DNA of 39,404 bases, taken from the NCBI GenBank assembly GCA_947461105.1, contig CANHIG010000004.1, forward strand, positions 1 to 39,404, written 5' to 3'. The notes under the pieces are model-generated. The model did no database searches and was not told the DNA's origin. It was given only the letters and a program-made list of their open reading frames with translations. Below are positions 8,063 to 17,991 of this stretch, piece after piece. The translations under genes and the position numbers were made by a program. Origin of the DNA: Bacteroidota bacterium (GTDB lineage: Bacteria > Bacteroidota > Bacteroidia > Chitinophagales > LD1). How positions within the stretch are numbered: the stretch's first letter is position 1; the number at the start of each line of letters is the position of its first letter.

Positions 8063-9052
8063 TTACAAAATACCTTTCTCTACCAAATACTCCGCAATTT
8101 GAACAGCATTAGTTGCAGCGCCTTTGCGAAGATTATCGGAGACTATCCAACAGTTGAGCGTATTGGGCTGGCTTTCATCTCTGCGGATTCTGCCTACAAA
8201 AGTATCATCTTTATCATGAGCCATTAGAGGCATAGGATATTCCAGCTTGCTCACATTGTCTACCAATTTTACTCCGGGTGAATTTGCCAGCAAATCTCTG
8301 ACTTCTTGTATATCAAAATCGTTTTCAAACTCAATATTCACGCTCTCTGAATGACCGCCCATAACCGGAACACGAACTGTTGTAGCCGTGAGCCTGATAG
8401 AATCATTGCCCATGATTTTCTTAGTTTCATTCACCATTTTCATTTCCTCTTTGGTATAGCCATTTGCCAGAAAAACGTCTATATGCGGAATCAAATTCAG
8501 GTCAATAGGATAAGCGTATGCCTTTTCACCCTCAATACCATTTCTTTCATTCATCAGTTGGTCAACAGCCTTTTTCCCCGTGCCGGTTACGGACTGATAA
8601 GTAGAAACCACTACCCGCTTAATCTTATATTTTTGGTGTAAAGGTTGTAGCACCACCACCATCTGAATTGTAGAGCAATTAGGGTTGGCAATTATTTTAT
8701 CATCCTTGGTCAATACTGCTGCATTTACCTCTGGAACCACAAGTTTTTTAGTAGAATCCATCCTCCAAGCAGATGAATTGTCTATCACTGTAGTTCCTGC
8801 CTCTGCAAATTTCGGAGCCCATTGCAGCGAAGTTGCGCCTCCGGCAGAAAAAAGAGCAATATCAGGACGCATACTGATTGCCTCTTCCATTGCTACCACT
8901 TTATATTCTTTTCCCTTATACTTAACCAGTTGACCAATAGACCTTTCCGAAGCTACAGGTATGAGTTCTGTAACATCAAATCCTCTCTGCTCCAACACTT
9001 GAAGCATTTTTCCTCCTACGAGACCGGTAGCCCCTACAATAGCAACTTTCAT
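8063..9052 (-). CDS. asd: Aspartate-semialdehyde dehydrogenase
   Basis: A 329-residue cytoplasmic enzyme that reduces aspartyl-4-phosphate to aspartate semialdehyde with NADPH, the branch-point step to lysine/diaminopimelate, threonine and methionine. The start is placed at ATG 9052 (MKVAIVGATGLVGGKMLQ), since this puts the Rossmann GxxGxxG motif at the usual N-terminal position; the frame extends 14 codons further upstream without any homologous sequence. The catalytic cysteine is Cys126 in NPNCSTIQM, and the conserved histidine lies in GGHSESVNIEF. Length is typical. It stands alone between the orphan pocket and a divergent T9SS gene, with the bidirectional terminator downstream. Diaminopimelate made from its product feeds peptidoglycan synthesis. 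Confidence 0.96.
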   Translation of the reverse strand: MKVAIVGATGLVGGKMLQVLEQRGFDVTELIPVASERSIGQLVKYKGKEYKVVAMEEAISMRPDIALFSAGGATSLQWAPKFAEAGTTVIDNSSAWRMDSTKKLVVPEVNAAVLTKDDKIIANPNCSTIQMVVVLQPLHQKYKIKRVVVSTYQSVTGTGKKAVDQLMNERNGIEGEKAYAYPIDLNLIPHIDVFLANGYTKEEMKMVNETKKIMGNDSIRLTATTVRVPVMGGHSESVNIEFENDFDIQEVRDLLANSPGVKLVDNVSKLEYPMPLMAHDKDDTFVGRIRRDESQPNTLNCWIVSDNLRKGAATNAVQIAEYLVEKGIL

Positions 9053-9156
9053 ATATTTTGGAGTTTGATGCAGCGAAAATATTTTTTCTTGCATCGTAAA
9101 AGAAATTTTGGTACTTTGTTTTCACTTTTTTGGATTTTTGTTATCTTTAATGAGCT

Positions 9157-10650
9157 ATGAAAAAACTATACTTACTTACACTGACCTTTTTGACCTTCGG
9201 CTCTTCTTGGGGACAAGCATTGGTAAATAATCTCGGAGCAGATGTATACATCACTCAGGGTGCTTTTGTTATTGTAAAAACAAGCTCGGTTCGCAATTTG
9301 CAGGGAAGTATAGAAAATGCAGGTCAATTTGTGATTGAAGGCGATATTCAAAACGATGCAAATTTACTTGGAGGATCAAATACGGCTACTGGTTATTACA
9401 AAGTTCAGGGTGATTGGATTAATAATGCAAATGTTACTTCCTATCTTGACACAGTACATTTATATGGAAACAACCAACTGATTACAGGTAACACACCAAC
9501 TAATTTCTACAACCTGATTCTCACTGGCTCTCCAACTGCAATAAAAACTCAGACTTTAGATGCATATGTTAATGGTGTGCTCGAGCTAAATGATGTGGAA
9601 TTAGCGACCGACCAAAGCAAAATGATTGTGGTAAATCCAAGTCAGAGTGCAATTCTAAATTCAACTACACCTGGGGCTGAGGGCTTTGTAAGCAGCGTGG
9701 GTAATGGGCGACTGGTTCGTTATACCAATTCTGCCTTAGCTTACAACTTCCCTTTGGGTACACCATCCTCAACAGGGAATCCTTTTTATTTCAGACCATT
9801 AGATATAAAACCCCAATCGGGAAATACTGATTCATGGGAGGCAATGATTGCCAAGGATCCTACAGCAGATTCCTATGATGTAAATATTTTGGACAACCAG
9901 TTGTGCAGAGTTAATCCGCTTTACTATCACAGAATAGACGGAATCAGCCCTGCTGATATGAAATTTTATTACAACAGTTCTGTTGATGGCAGGTGGACAG
10001 ACGTAGGTCATTGGGTAACTAATCAGTGGAACTATACCAGTGTCGCAACATCCAATAACAGTGGAGGTTTTAGTTCTCTTGAAATTAAAGGTTGGAACAA
10101 CTATACTCCCGACCCATTTGCTTTGGCCTCAAAGAAATTTTTGGTTGACGCAGGACCGAATACGGCCATCTATCCCGGACAAAGCGTACCTTTTAATCCA
10201 ACTATAGGTACAAATAGTGTTTCATCCATTACATGGACACCAAGCACATATCTTGATTTCGACAACATCAGAAATCCTAATTCAACTCCTGACAAAACAG
10301 TAACATACGTTGTAAATGTTACCGATGCTACAGGATGTAAAGTAAGCGATACTGTTCAAATAACAGTTAAAGCAGACGACTTGCTTATTCCCTCAGCATT
10401 CTCTCCAAACAATGACGGTATGAATGATGTGTTCAGAACACTTAGTACCAATCTTGCGAAATACAGGATGTTTGTATTTAACCGATGGGGCGAGAAAGTA
10501 TATGAAACTGAAGATCCTGCTGAAGGATGGGACGGAACATACAAAGGGATACCGCAAGACATTGGTGTTTATGTATACACTATAGATTATCAGACTTTTT
10601 CTTCTACCATTCTGAAAACAATGTCAGGAAACGTGACATTAGTGAAATAA
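9157..10650 (+). CDS. Secreted protein with T9SS type B (gliding-motility CHU_C) sorting domain
   Basis: A 497-residue secreted protein. The signal peptide is MKKLYLLTLTFLTFGSSWGQ. Residues about 21-320 form a beta-rich region of unknown type (GSIENAGQFVIEGDIQNDAN, GYYKVQGDWINNANVT) that looks like a repetitive beta-helix or adhesin stalk. A PKD/Ig-like segment follows (DAGPNTAIYPGQSV to about residue 405). The last 90 residues are the gliding-motility C-terminal domain: LIPSAFSPNNDGMNDVFR, FNRWGEKVYE and GWDGTYKG are its hallmarks. That domain directs export through the type IX secretion system and attachment to the surface, with PorU/SprF-type partners. No catalytic site is seen, so an adhesin or surface-layer role is likeliest. 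It diverges from asd over 104 bases. Confidence 0.85.
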   Translation: MKKLYLLTLTFLTFGSSWGQALVNNLGADVYITQGAFVIVKTSSVRNLQGSIENAGQFVIEGDIQNDANLLGGSNTATGYYKVQGDWINNANVTSYLDTVHLYGNNQLITGNTPTNFYNLILTGSPTAIKTQTLDAYVNGVLELNDVELATDQSKMIVVNPSQSAILNSTTPGAEGFVSSVGNGRLVRYTNSALAYNFPLGTPSSTGNPFYFRPLDIKPQSGNTDSWEAMIAKDPTADSYDVNILDNQLCRVNPLYYHRIDGISPADMKFYYNSSVDGRWTDVGHWVTNQWNYTSVATSNNSGGFSSLEIKGWNNYTPDPFALASKKFLVDAGPNTAIYPGQSVPFNPTIGTNSVSSITWTPSTYLDFDNIRNPNSTPDKTVTYVVNVTDATGCKVSDTVQITVKADDLLIPSAFSPNNDGMNDVFRTLSTNLAKYRMFVFNRWGEKVYETEDPAEGWDGTYKGIPQDIGVYVYTIDYQTFSSTILKTMSGNVTLVK

Positions 10651-10758
10651 ATCTGTCTGCTAATTAAATCTCGTTCCCAACTTTATTAACCGCGATTTTA
10701 TCTTGTGCTACAATTAGTAGTAAAACATTAACTTCGCTGCCTAATCAAAAAAAGCATA

Positions 10759-11775
10759 ATGACGCCCATTAGTTCATTAGGAGAATTTGGCCTTATCAGT
10801 AAACTAACCGCAGGATTTCCAAAATTTCATTCTTCAACCATAAAAGGAGTAGGCGATGATTCAGCAGAACTGAACGCAGGAGGGAAACAAATACTGGTAA
10901 GCACAGATTTGCTCGTTGAGGGAATCCATTTCGACATGATGTATACCCCGCTAAAACATCTTGGATATAAAGCTGTGGTGGTAAACCTCTCAGATATTTA
11001 TGCCATGAATGCAATTCCAGAACAAATCACCGTATCAATAGCTCTTTCAAGTAAATATACTGTTGAAGCAGTTTCTGAAATATATGAAGGCATTCTTCAT
11101 GCCTGCAATGCATATAAAGTTGACTTAATTGGAGGAGATACCACATCATCCATAAATGGCTTGGTAATTTCTGTGACTGCAATTGGTTATGCTGAAAAAG
11201 AAAAAATAGTTTACCGCTCAGGGGCAAAAGAAGGTGACCTGATTTGCGTTTCAGGAAATTTAGGTGCTGCCTATTTAGGGTTGCAATTGCTGGAGCGAGA
11301 AAAAAGAATTTTTCTGGAAAACTCGGATGTGGAGCCTGATTTAGAAGATGAAGATTTCCTGATTCGCAGACACCTGAAACCGGAGGCAAGAAAGGATGTT
11401 ATTCAATTCTTTGATGAAATGAATATTGTTCCTACTGCAATGATTGATGTTTCAGATGGGCTTTCTTCTGATTTAATTCATATCTGCACGCAATCAAAAG
11501 TAGGCTGTGAAATTCAGGAAGCATATGTTCCACTGTCGGAAGAAATGTATCAAAGAGCCATTAAATTTAATCTTGACCCGATTACTTGCGCGCTGAGTGG
11601 CGGAGAAGACTACGAATTGCTTTTCACTATTGACAACGAAGATGAAACCAAAGTTGCTGACCATCCAGACATTCAAATTATAGGACAGGTAGTAAACATA
11701 AGCGAAGGCAAAACACTCATGACAAAAGGTGGAAATAAACATCAATTAACCGCTCAAGGCTGGAAACATTTTTAA
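10759..11775 (+). CDS. thiL: Thiamine-monophosphate kinase
   Basis: A 338-residue cytoplasmic enzyme that phosphorylates thiamine monophosphate to the active cofactor thiamine pyrophosphate. The N-terminal GEFGLISKL and the ATP-binding KGVGDDSAEL (GDDxA motif) identify ThiL of the PurM/AIR synthase-like superfamily; further conserved segments are VSTDLLVEGIHFD, GGDTTSS, AMIDVSDGLSSDL and LSGGEDYELLFT. Length and order are typical. The start is the ATG at 10759; no Shine-Dalgarno sequence is seen, as usual in this phylum. It is followed after 7 bases by anmK and then by an epimerase gene that overlaps anmK, so the three are probably one transcript, though they share no pathway. Confidence 0.96.
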   Translation: MTPISSLGEFGLISKLTAGFPKFHSSTIKGVGDDSAELNAGGKQILVSTDLLVEGIHFDMMYTPLKHLGYKAVVVNLSDIYAMNAIPEQITVSIALSSKYTVEAVSEIYEGILHACNAYKVDLIGGDTTSSINGLVISVTAIGYAEKEKIVYRSGAKEGDLICVSGNLGAAYLGLQLLEREKRIFLENSDVEPDLEDEDFLIRRHLKPEARKDVIQFFDEMNIVPTAMIDVSDGLSSDLIHICTQSKVGCEIQEAYVPLSEEMYQRAIKFNLDPITCALSGGEDYELLFTIDNEDETKVADHPDIQIIGQVVNISEGKTLMTKGGNKHQLTAQGWKHF

Positions 11776-11782
11776 AGATGCT

Positions 11783-12862
11783 ATGCAATCTTCATACTCA
11801 GTAATTGGTTTAATGTCGGGCAGTTCGCTTGATGGTATAGATTTAGCTCATGTTACTTTCGGATTCGAAAACGGAAAGTGGCTATTTGAATTAGGTGCAA
11901 CTGATTGCATTCCTTATGATAATGAAATGCTGATTCATCTGAAAAATGCAACTGCAACATCAGGCTTAGAACTCTGGCAACTCCATACTGATTTAGGTCA
12001 TTACTTCGGAAAAAAAATTGCAGATTTTATTACGGTGCATAATATTGCAAATGTAGATTTTGTTGCCTCTCATGGACATACTGTTTTTCATTTTCCAAAA
12101 TTAAAATTCACTACTCAGATTGGAGATGGTGCCACCATAGCAGCATCTTCAAAACAAAAAGTAATCTGTGATTTCAGATCGGCTGATATCGCCAATGGTG
12201 GCCAGGGTGCACCGATAGTACCCATAGGAGAAAAATATTTATTCCCTGATTATAAACTCTTTTTAAATATCGGAGGCATTGCAAATATTTCTATTCATTC
12301 AGAAAACAAAGTAATCGCTTACGACTGCTGTGTCGCTAATCAATTGCTTAATCATCTTGCTTCACAAAAAGGAATGGAGTATGACAAAGATGGCAATATA
12401 GCATCTTCGGGCAATATCAACGAAAAGTTACTTCATAAGCTTAACGCAATTCCATATCATCATCAACCTTTTCCTAAATCGCTGGATAATGGCTTTTCTA
12501 AAGAGGTTATCATCCCTATAGTAGAATCCTTTGCTATTTCCATTGAAGATAAAATGGCTACGGCAAATGAGTATATAGCCACTCAGATTTTCAACTCAAT
12601 ACCTACCGCTCAATCTGAACACCAAACGATTCTGATAACTGGTGGCGGAGCTTTCAATAAAGATTTAGTTAGCAGAATCAGCAAAAAAACAAATACCAAA
12701 GTATATATACCAGATGAAAAAGTGGTGCAATTTAAAGAAGCGTTGATTCTTGCTTTTATGGGAGTTTTAAGAGCACAAAAAAAGATAAATGTACTATGCA
12801 GTGTAACAGGTGCGACAATAGATACTATTAACGGGGCTATATACGAATCATCAACTTCATGA
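11783..12862 (+). CDS. anmK: Anhydro-N-acetylmuramic acid kinase
   Basis: A 359-residue cytoplasmic kinase of peptidoglycan recycling. It opens the 1,6-anhydro ring of anhydro-N-acetylmuramic acid and phosphorylates it to MurNAc-6-phosphate. The signature GLMSGSSLDGIDLAHV is at the N-terminus; other conserved segments are SHGHTVFHFP, GDGATIAASS, VICDFRSADIANGGQGAP, LNIGGIANIS and the sugar-kinase ITGGGAFNKDL. The usual threonine in MSGTSLDG is a serine here, a mild change. The gene lies 7 bases after thiL and overlaps the next gene by 4 bases (ATGA), implying translational coupling. The partner etherase MurQ is not in the window. Confidence 0.95.
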   Translation: MQSSYSVIGLMSGSSLDGIDLAHVTFGFENGKWLFELGATDCIPYDNEMLIHLKNATATSGLELWQLHTDLGHYFGKKIADFITVHNIANVDFVASHGHTVFHFPKLKFTTQIGDGATIAASSKQKVICDFRSADIANGGQGAPIVPIGEKYLFPDYKLFLNIGGIANISIHSENKVIAYDCCVANQLLNHLASQKGMEYDKDGNIASSGNINEKLLHKLNAIPYHHQPFPKSLDNGFSKEVIIPIVESFAISIEDKMATANEYIATQIFNSIPTAQSEHQTILITGGGAFNKDLVSRISKKTNTKVYIPDEKVVQFKEALILAFMGVLRAQKKINVLCSVTGATIDTINGAIYESSTS

Positions 12863-13875
12863 AAAAAATATTTGTTACAGGAGCAACAGGATTATTAGGT
12901 TCTGTAATATGCAGGAAACTTATTAAAGATGGTCATCAAATTATAGCCATTAAAAGACCCTCAAGTAAACTTGATTTACTCGGAGATGTTGCACAGCAGA
13001 TACAATGGGTTGATGGCGATGTGAGAGATATAGAATCATTAGATCAAGCTATGAAAGATGCCGACTATGTAATTCATTGTGCAGCTATGATTTCTTTCAT
13101 TCCTCAGGATGCAGCAGCTATGATGCAAATTAATGTGGAGGGAACAGCTAACGTAATGAACAGCGCTTTGGTAAATAACATAAAGCGTGTTTTACATGTA
13201 AGCAGTGTGGCAGCTTTCGGCAGACCAAAAGGAGTTAGTGTGATTGATGAGGAACTGGATATAAAAGATTCGAAAGATAATTTCAATTACTTCCGAAGTA
13301 AATTTTTAGGAGAACGTGAAGCTCTTCGAGCACATGCAGAAGGATTAGATGTTGCCATCATAAATCCATCTACAATTTTGGGTGGCGGATATTGGGATAT
13401 GGAACCCAACAAATTATTTGCGCAAATTCATAACGGATATTATTTCTACACCAACGGCTCGAATGGATTTGTTGATGTGCGCGATGTAGCAGAGGTAGCT
13501 ATCAGGGTTTTATTCAGTGAAATATCAGGAGAAAAATTCATCGTATCATCTGAGAATCTTTGCTTTAAAGACTTGATTTGGATGATAGCTGATGAGTTTA
13601 AAGTAAAAAGACCTTTCATTCCTGCAAATAGATTTCTAGGTAAAATTGCATGGCGACTCGATACCCTGAAAGCGAAACTTACCGGACAAAGACCTTTGGT
13701 GACAAAAGAAGTAATCGAAATGGCGCTTTGTGATTACAATTACAACAATAAGAAAATAAGAAAAATACTTGGTTATGATTTCCGAAAAGTAAACGATACT
13801 GTAAAAGAAGTTTGTCTGATGTACAAAAAAAGCGTAGCCGATAAAAAGAACTTTGCAGTAATTGAAACTATCTGA
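12859..13875 (+). CDS. NAD-dependent epimerase/dehydratase (extended SDR)
   Basis: A 338-residue extended short-chain dehydrogenase/reductase. The NAD(P)-binding motif GATGLLG is at residues 7-13, the acidic loop follows strand 2, and the active site is YFRSK (Tyr and Lys of YxxxK) near residue 146, with upstream HVSSVAAFG providing the serine. The family includes 3-beta-hydroxysteroid dehydrogenase-like and dihydroflavonol-4-reductase-like enzymes; in bacteria many act on sugars or hopanoid-like substrates, so the substrate cannot be stated. The ATG overlaps the anmK stop (ATGA). Its own 3' end overlaps the convergent T9SS gene by 8 bases, leaving no room for a terminator. Confidence 0.88.
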   Translation: MKKIFVTGATGLLGSVICRKLIKDGHQIIAIKRPSSKLDLLGDVAQQIQWVDGDVRDIESLDQAMKDADYVIHCAAMISFIPQDAAAMMQINVEGTANVMNSALVNNIKRVLHVSSVAAFGRPKGVSVIDEELDIKDSKDNFNYFRSKFLGEREALRAHAEGLDVAIINPSTILGGGYWDMEPNKLFAQIHNGYYFYTNGSNGFVDVRDVAEVAIRVLFSEISGEKFIVSSENLCFKDLIWMIADEFKVKRPFIPANRFLGKIAWRLDTLKAKLTGQRPLVTKEVIEMALCDYNYNNKKIRKILGYDFRKVNDTVKEVCLMYKKSVADKKNFAVIETI

Positions 13876-16800
13876 GTAAAGTAAGATTACCCATCAGATT
13901 TTTTTTGATACCTGAGGGGCCATAAGTATAGCCCACTGTCCAAACATAGGTTTCCATAGTTTGATCTACACCTTTGTATCTTCCATTCCAGCCAAAATCA
14001 ATATCGGTAGTCTCATAAACTTTCTCACCCCATCTGTTAAATATTCTCATTTCAAATGAAGTTGGAATACCAACATATACAGGCTTGTATGTTTCATTTG
14101 CTCCATCTCCATTCGGGCTAAATGCAGTAGGCATTACCAGCTTAAAATCACAATCATCTCTAAGCGAAATCTGAACAGTATCCATGGATTCGCAACCATT
14201 ATTATCTGTCACAGTTATGATGTAAATACCGGCAGATATTGCGCTATACACACTTGTTGTTGTGCCATCCTGCCATCTGTATAGCGTATAGCTATTGCCT
14301 GCATTCAGCTCCACAACATCGCCATTGCAAATTGTCTTATCTTCTCCTATAAATGGTTTAACAGCCTTAGGAGTGTATCCTAATGTTGTGCTTTTTGAAT
14401 TTTTACATCCGTTAATATCAGTAACAGTGGCATTATATTGCCCTCCTGATAAATTGACAATATCAATGGTGGTAGCTCCAGTATTCCATTCATACAAATA
14501 TGGACCATTGCCATTGATTATATTAATAGTTGTAGTTCCATTCGCATTACCACAGGTAGCTTGAGTATTGTTGATTGTAAAATCTATAGTAGGTTGCTCT
14601 GCTACATTCACAGACTGAGATGCGGTGCATCCGTTATTGTTGTCTGTTACGATTACGATGTATGCTCCTGCTATACTTACGTCCTGAGTCGATGTGTTTG
14701 ACCCGGCACTCCAATTATAATTCACACCAGAAGTAGTTGATGTAGCTGTTATAGTTACAATTGGATTTACGCAGGTGATATCAGCCGGAGTTTGTACGCT
14801 CAAATTTGGTGGTGTATTATCAAGCGTTACCACTACCTGATTGCTTGCAGAACACCCGTTTGTATTATCCGTTACTGTGAGTGTGTATGTTCCAGGAATA
14901 CTTGCTACTGCTGTTGCATTACTTCCCAATCCATTGCTCCAACTGTAGCTTATATTTGGTGTAATACTTGAGCCATCAAGAGTTACATTGGTTATAACGC
15001 ATGTCAATACTTTGGGCTGACCAGCATCAACATCAGGAGTCGCAGGCACTGCAAGTGTGAAGAATGTATCTTTTGAACAAAGGGTTATATCATCAGTCAC
15101 AGTAACATAGTATGTGCCTGCTGTAAGATTTAAAACATCTTCAGTAGTTGCTCCACCCTGACTCCACACAAAATTAAAATTGCCCAAACCTCCTGTCACC
15201 GAAACGTCTATGCTTCCATTTGCCAAACAAGTAGGCTGCGTAATTACAGCTGAAATACTATGCGAGCAACAAGATGAAAGTCCCGGAGCGATTGTAAACC
15301 ATGCTGTATCTGAACATCCATTGGCATCTGATACATACATGATATAAGTATCAGGCGAAACTCCATTTACAGGAAAAGCAGAAAAAGGGATAGTGGCAGA
15401 TGGCGTTGAAGATGATGCATAGCTGAATGAATATGGAGCTGTTCCATAAAAAGGTACCGCATTATTAATCACACCATTTGAAGCACCAATACAATTTTCA
15501 GGAGAAGCTTGGACAGGGTTAAGAAACAAATCAATTTTTGTAATTGAGAACCAACTTGTATCTGTACAATTATTAGCATCCGAAACAGTTAGCACATAAT
15601 TCCCAATAGCTATTCCGCTCAAAGGGAATGCTGCAATATTTACAGAAGCGGAAGGATTAGAGAGGGGTGCATAGCTATATAAATATGGTGATGTGCCCCC
15701 TGTTGCATTGACATTGCTTATGGTTCCGGTTGTTTCATAGCATGCAAGTTGCGCCACTCCAATACTATTTATTGTCAAAGGATTCGGCAGTGGATTAATA
15801 GTAAACCAAAAAGTATCTCTGCAGCTATTTACATCCTGTACTCCTAAAATATATGTGCCCGGTGTTATGTTTGATAGCGGAAAAGAAGCTATAGGTGTCA
15901 CAGCTGTAGGGTTTGAAGATGGCGCATATCCGTATTGCAATGTTCCCGTTCCGCCAGTTACAGTTACTGAACTAATTATACCACCTGAAGGTGCTGTGCA
16001 TGTAGGGCTCGAAAAATTTACAGCGCTAATATCAGGAGAGTTGGGCGCTGTCAATGTAATGCTCGTATCTTTTTGACAACCATCACCTGTACTGATAGTG
16101 ACCGTGTATATTCCAACTGCAAGGTTTGAAGCAGATGCAATATTTCCTGAAGCTGCATTAGCACTCCATGTGTACGAATACGGAGATGTCCCTCCAGAAG
16201 GATTAAGTGTTATTGACCCCGTTGATCCCAAACACGAAGGCTGAACAATACTTGCATTTGTCTTGGGCAATGTATTACTTAATGCCACGGTTGTTGATGC
16301 CGAGGCAGTGCAACCGTTTCCTGGGTCTGAAGCTGTAACAGAATAAGAACCGGCAACAGATACAGGCTTGGTATTTCCTGTTCCTCCTCCGCTCCATGCA
16401 AAGGTAGCCCCTGAAGTACTTGATGTGGCAGTAAGCGTAATATTCGGACTGGCACATGTAAGCGCGGCCGGTGGATTGATGCTCACATTTGGTAGTGTGA
16501 TATTTTTCGGAACAAACACTGATGTACTTGCTTTGCATCCATTAGACGGATCAGTAGCTGTGATAGTATAGTTAGCAGAAGTTGATACTGATTTTGTTGC
16601 GCCAGTGCCTCCACCGCTCCACGCAAAAGTTGCGCCTGATGTGGTAGACGAAGCGGTAAGTGTAACTGGCGTATTGATGCAGGTGAGCGTGGCCGGTGGA
16701 GCGATACTTACGTTGGGGGTAACTGTATTTTGAGAGACGGTAGCAGAAGCAGTTGCACTGCAACCTGCAGAAGAAGCTGTAACCGTATAGGTACCCGCAG

Positions 16801-17908
16801 CAGAAACAGATTTTGTAGCGCCTGTTCCTCCTCCGCTCCAAGTATAGGTCACCCCTGATGTGCTGGAAGAAGCTGTAAGAACAACACTGGAACTTGAACA
16901 AGTGAGTACCGAAGGTGTTGCAATAGAAACATTAGGTGGCGTTCCACTTGGAGTTAATGTATAAGTTGCCGTTCTGCTACATCCTCCGGGATTTACAGTG
17001 AGTGTATAAGTTCCTGCACCCGTAACTGTTGTACTTGACGATGAAGGAGAAGTAATTGATGTTCCCGCTGTTCCTGACCATGCATATGTTGGTGAACTTG
17101 CATTTGTTACAGCCGTAAGTGTTGTTGTATTGGAACCACAGGCCAATGGAGCTGCAGTGATAGAGGCTGTAGGAGCCGCTGATGCAACAATATTTGTAAT
17201 GATTATATACTGCGAAGATGGGTTTGAACTATATGTGGCTCCCCCATTTTTATAAGTAATAGTTATTGTTTTTATCTGAGAGCCACCTATTGAAACAGCA
17301 TGGGAACCACAAGTGCAACCTGTGCCAACTGCAGTGATAACTTTTGCATTACCTAAGGTTGCAACAGTATTTGTACCACAACTTCCAATCGTAATATTTG
17401 CCGATGGAATTGCTGTTGCTGTAGCGTCAGTAGCTGAAATTTCTACCACATCAGTAAAGTAAGAACTAGATCCGAAAAGCGCTTGATTAATATCCCAAAT
17501 ACTGAAAGTAACAGGAGCACAAACAGGATTAGTAAAAGTTAAAATTACTTGCTCATATCTTGACAAATTATTGTCTGGATAATTTGCCGCAAGAACTAAT
17601 CCACTTTGAGCTGCGCTATTTGAGCAGTAGCAAGAATTTGTAGAATAGTCCGCTATATACATTGTCACCTCATTGTAGTAAAAAGGAACAGATGGCAATG
17701 ATGTATTTGTTCCGAAACAATCAGTACTTCCTAGTGTTTGAGCTCTGCTATTTGCAAACTCTGTATACGCTGCGGTCATTGTATTACCTCCTGATGTGGT
17801 AGAGAAAGATGTACTTCCAGCTGACCATGATGCAAAACTAAATGTTTGAGCTATTGATGAGGAAACCAAAAGTAATAACGAAGCAAAAATTATCGAGCGC
17901 TTTTTCAT
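13868..17908 (-). CDS. Giant T9SS type B secreted protein with Ig-like and SprB-like repeats
   Basis: A 1346-residue surface protein. The signal peptide is MKKRSIIFASLLLLVSSSIAQ. Residues about 22-245 are a Cys- and Ser-rich domain I do not recognise. An Ig-like repeat region begins near residue 250; from about 320 to 548 come three close repeats of the form PNVSIxxPxxLTC ... WSGGGTGATK ... AGxYTVTA ... GCxA. Next are an SprB-like unit, three units of about 83 residues containing YAPxSNPxA and FPLSxI (about 623-880), another SprB-like unit (ITQPTCLANGSIDV), two more Ig-like units and a further SprB-like unit. The C-terminus is the CHU_C sorting domain (PTAFSPNGDG, FNRWGEKVYE, GWNGRYKG). It should be exported by the type IX system as an adhesin or gliding-related filament protein. 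No enzyme motif is seen. A hairpin terminator lies upstream, between it and its paralogue. Confidence 0.88.
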   Translation of the reverse strand: MKKRSIIFASLLLLVSSSIAQTFSFASWSAGSTSFSTTSGGNTMTAAYTEFANSRAQTLGSTDCFGTNTSLPSVPFYYNEVTMYIADYSTNSCYCSNSAAQSGLVLAANYPDNNLSRYEQVILTFTNPVCAPVTFSIWDINQALFGSSSYFTDVVEISATDATATAIPSANITIGSCGTNTVATLGNAKVITAVGTGCTCGSHAVSIGGSQIKTITITYKNGGATYSSNPSSQYIIITNIVASAAPTASITAAPLACGSNTTTLTAVTNASSPTYAWSGTAGTSITSPSSSSTTVTGAGTYTLTVNPGGCSRTATYTLTPSGTPPNVSIATPSVLTCSSSSVVLTASSSTSGVTYTWSGGGTGATKSVSAAGTYTVTASSAGCSATASATVSQNTVTPNVSIAPPATLTCINTPVTLTASSTTSGATFAWSGGGTGATKSVSTSANYTITATDPSNGCKASTSVFVPKNITLPNVSINPPAALTCASPNITLTATSSTSGATFAWSGGGTGNTKPVSVAGSYSVTASDPGNGCTASASTTVALSNTLPKTNASIVQPSCLGSTGSITLNPSGGTSPYSYTWSANAASGNIASASNLAVGIYTVTISTGDGCQKDTSITLTAPNSPDISAVNFSSPTCTAPSGGIISSVTVTGGTGTLQYGYAPSSNPTAVTPIASFPLSNITPGTYILGVQDVNSCRDTFWFTINPLPNPLTINSIGVAQLACYETTGTISNVNATGGTSPYLYSYAPLSNPSASVNIAAFPLSGIAIGNYVLTVSDANNCTDTSWFSITKIDLFLNPVQASPENCIGASNGVINNAVPFYGTAPYSFSYASSSTPSATIPFSAFPVNGVSPDTYIMYVSDANGCSDTAWFTIAPGLSSCCSHSISAVITQPTCLANGSIDVSVTGGLGNFNFVWSQGGATTEDVLNLTAGTYYVTVTDDITLCSKDTFFTLAVPATPDVDAGQPKVLTCVITNVTLDGSSITPNISYSWSNGLGSNATAVASIPGTYTLTVTDNTNGCSASNQVVVTLDNTPPNLSVQTPADITCVNPIVTITATSTTSGVNYNWSAGSNTSTQDVSIAGAYIVIVTDNNNGCTASQSVNVAEQPTIDFTINNTQATCGNANGTTTINIINGNGPYLYEWNTGATTIDIVNLSGGQYNATVTDINGCKNSKSTTLGYTPKAVKPFIGEDKTICNGDVVELNAGNSYTLYRWQDGTTTSVYSAISAGIYIITVTDNNGCESMDTVQISLRDDCDFKLVMPTAFSPNGDGANETYKPVYVGIPTSFEMRIFNRWGEKVYETTDIDFGWNGRYKGVDQTMETYVWTVGYTYGPSGIKKNLMGNLTLLR

Positions 17909-17991
17909 GAATGGAACTTGATTATATATTGGATTTTAAAGTTAAATAAATCTCACTATTACACTTCATAATCTCCACTTTGATTAAAAGA

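Noticed and set aside
9115-9149. Promoter for the 9157 T9SS gene (TTTG and TATCTTTA)
   Set aside because: Spacing is 23 bases and the -7 box differs from the consensus, leaving only 7 bases to the start codon; not convincing.
16275-16901. Other minus-strand frames inside the repeat region of the 1346-residue T9SS gene
   Set aside because: They are alternative frames of repeated DNA with Tyr/Cys/Arg-rich low-complexity translations; the long frame explains the region.
16200-17000. Possible CRISPR-like or simple tandem array
   Set aside because: The periodicity is about 230 bases, inside a coding frame and protein-conserved, with no short repeat and unique spacer structure.
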